A DNA stretch of 57,995 nt from UBA1731 sp964567665 (GTDB lineage: Bacteria; Verrucomicrobiota; Kiritimatiellia; RFP12; UBA1067). The stretch lies in assembly GCA_964567665.1 (NCBI GenBank), contig CAZMNN010000012.1, positions 1 through 57,995 on the forward strand. Reading direction: 5' to 3'. Within the stretch, counting starts at the first letter, position 1, and every line of letters begins with the position of its first letter. Below the pieces are notes generated by a model, which was not told where the DNA came from, ran no database searches, and saw only the letters and a program-made list of their open reading frames with translations. Positions 57,946 through 57,995 of this stretch are shown here, piece by piece. The position numbers and the translations under genes were made by a program.

Positions 57946-57995
57946 CTTCCGTCGCGTCGCGCCCTTTGTTTTCGGGGGTCTGGCGCGTTCCGGAA

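Noticed and set aside
1..57995. Search by eye for tRNA, rRNA, CRISPR repeats, transposases, integrases and inverted-repeat-bounded insertions
   Set aside because: No cloverleaf-like sequence with a T-loop, no regularly spaced direct repeats of CRISPR length, and no recombinase or transposase motifs were seen. The AT-rich island at 33032-38713 has no visible mobility gene or flanking repeat, so I do not call it a mobile element.

Overview
The window (about 58 kb, GC-rich over most of its length) looks like chromosome from an uncultured gut or rumen bacterium of the Kiritimatiellae / Verrucomicrobiota-Lentisphaerota side of the PVC group. Reasons: lpxB (a lipid A outer membrane), very large secreted beta-helix and autotransporter-like proteins, many secreted glycosidases next to housekeeping genes, a C-terminal module of the type 'NPLHVWQDYVAGTDP', and a giant TSP3-repeat/hydrolase protein. 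This is an inference from protein style; no rRNA or other phylogenetic marker was tested.

Layout. 1-200: tail of a PD-(D/E)XK nuclease-type protein. 183-6637 (minus): two beta-helix exoproteins behind a textbook promoter and a long leader with an inverted repeat. 6974-11170 (plus): a BspA-like leucine-rich-repeat exoprotein and a small membrane-anchored protein. 11356-13209: secreted alpha-galactosidase. 13371-16377: fabD, ybaK-like, ung and mrp. 16467-17987: Tat-exported phosphoesterase. 17988-20445 (minus): secreted unknown protein plus argH, divergent from tcdA (20530-21240). 21237-22031 (minus): patatin. 22224-24211: two glycosyltransferases. 24406-26129: HAD phosphatase and a phosphatase lipoprotein. 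25972-27366 (minus): GH29 fucosidase. 27425-30496 (minus): a compact ACP-dehydratase-dehydratase-ketoreductase-ketosynthase operon resembling the core of aryl-polyene clusters. 30522-32690 (minus): rpmE, prfA and an ABC ATPase. 33032-38713: AT-richer island with a 1537-residue membrane/TSP3/Cys-rich/hydrolase protein and a secreted partner. 38855-45025: discoidin-like protein, short polyprenyl synthase, PP-loop tRNA thiolase and a GH13-GH133 glycogen debranching fusion. 45066-46064: FtsB-like protein and an M50-like membrane protease. 46200-54774: tight four-gene secreted-glycan operon (autotransporter-like protein, DUF4091/GH123-like, Tat phosphoesterase, GH78-like rhamnosidase). 54906-57945: a short alaS and lpxB.

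How the genes work together. Galactosidase, fucosidase, rhamnosidase, the GH123-like protein and the phosphoesterases suggest stepwise removal of terminal sugars and phosphates from host or plant glycans outside the cytoplasm, with the debranching enzyme handling internal glycogen. Large beta-helix and autotransporter-like proteins would decorate the surface; two of them share the C-terminal ending S-R-L-G-T-V-x-x-V-R.

Most interesting signals. (1) An extended -10 box TGnTATAAT recurs throughout, and in several cases the start codon sits only 7-8 nt after the box with no Shine-Dalgarno site, pointing to leaderless mRNAs. (2) Two unrelated genes (22224 and 25173) share an upstream element in exact register with the start codon: an inverted repeat TTGCCA-AA-TGGCAA followed by CAATGT copies repeating every 11 bp. 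(3) The ACP/ApeI/ApeP/KR/KS operon. (4) The AT-rich exoprotein/hydrolase pair. No tRNA, rRNA, CRISPR array, transposase or integrase was seen.
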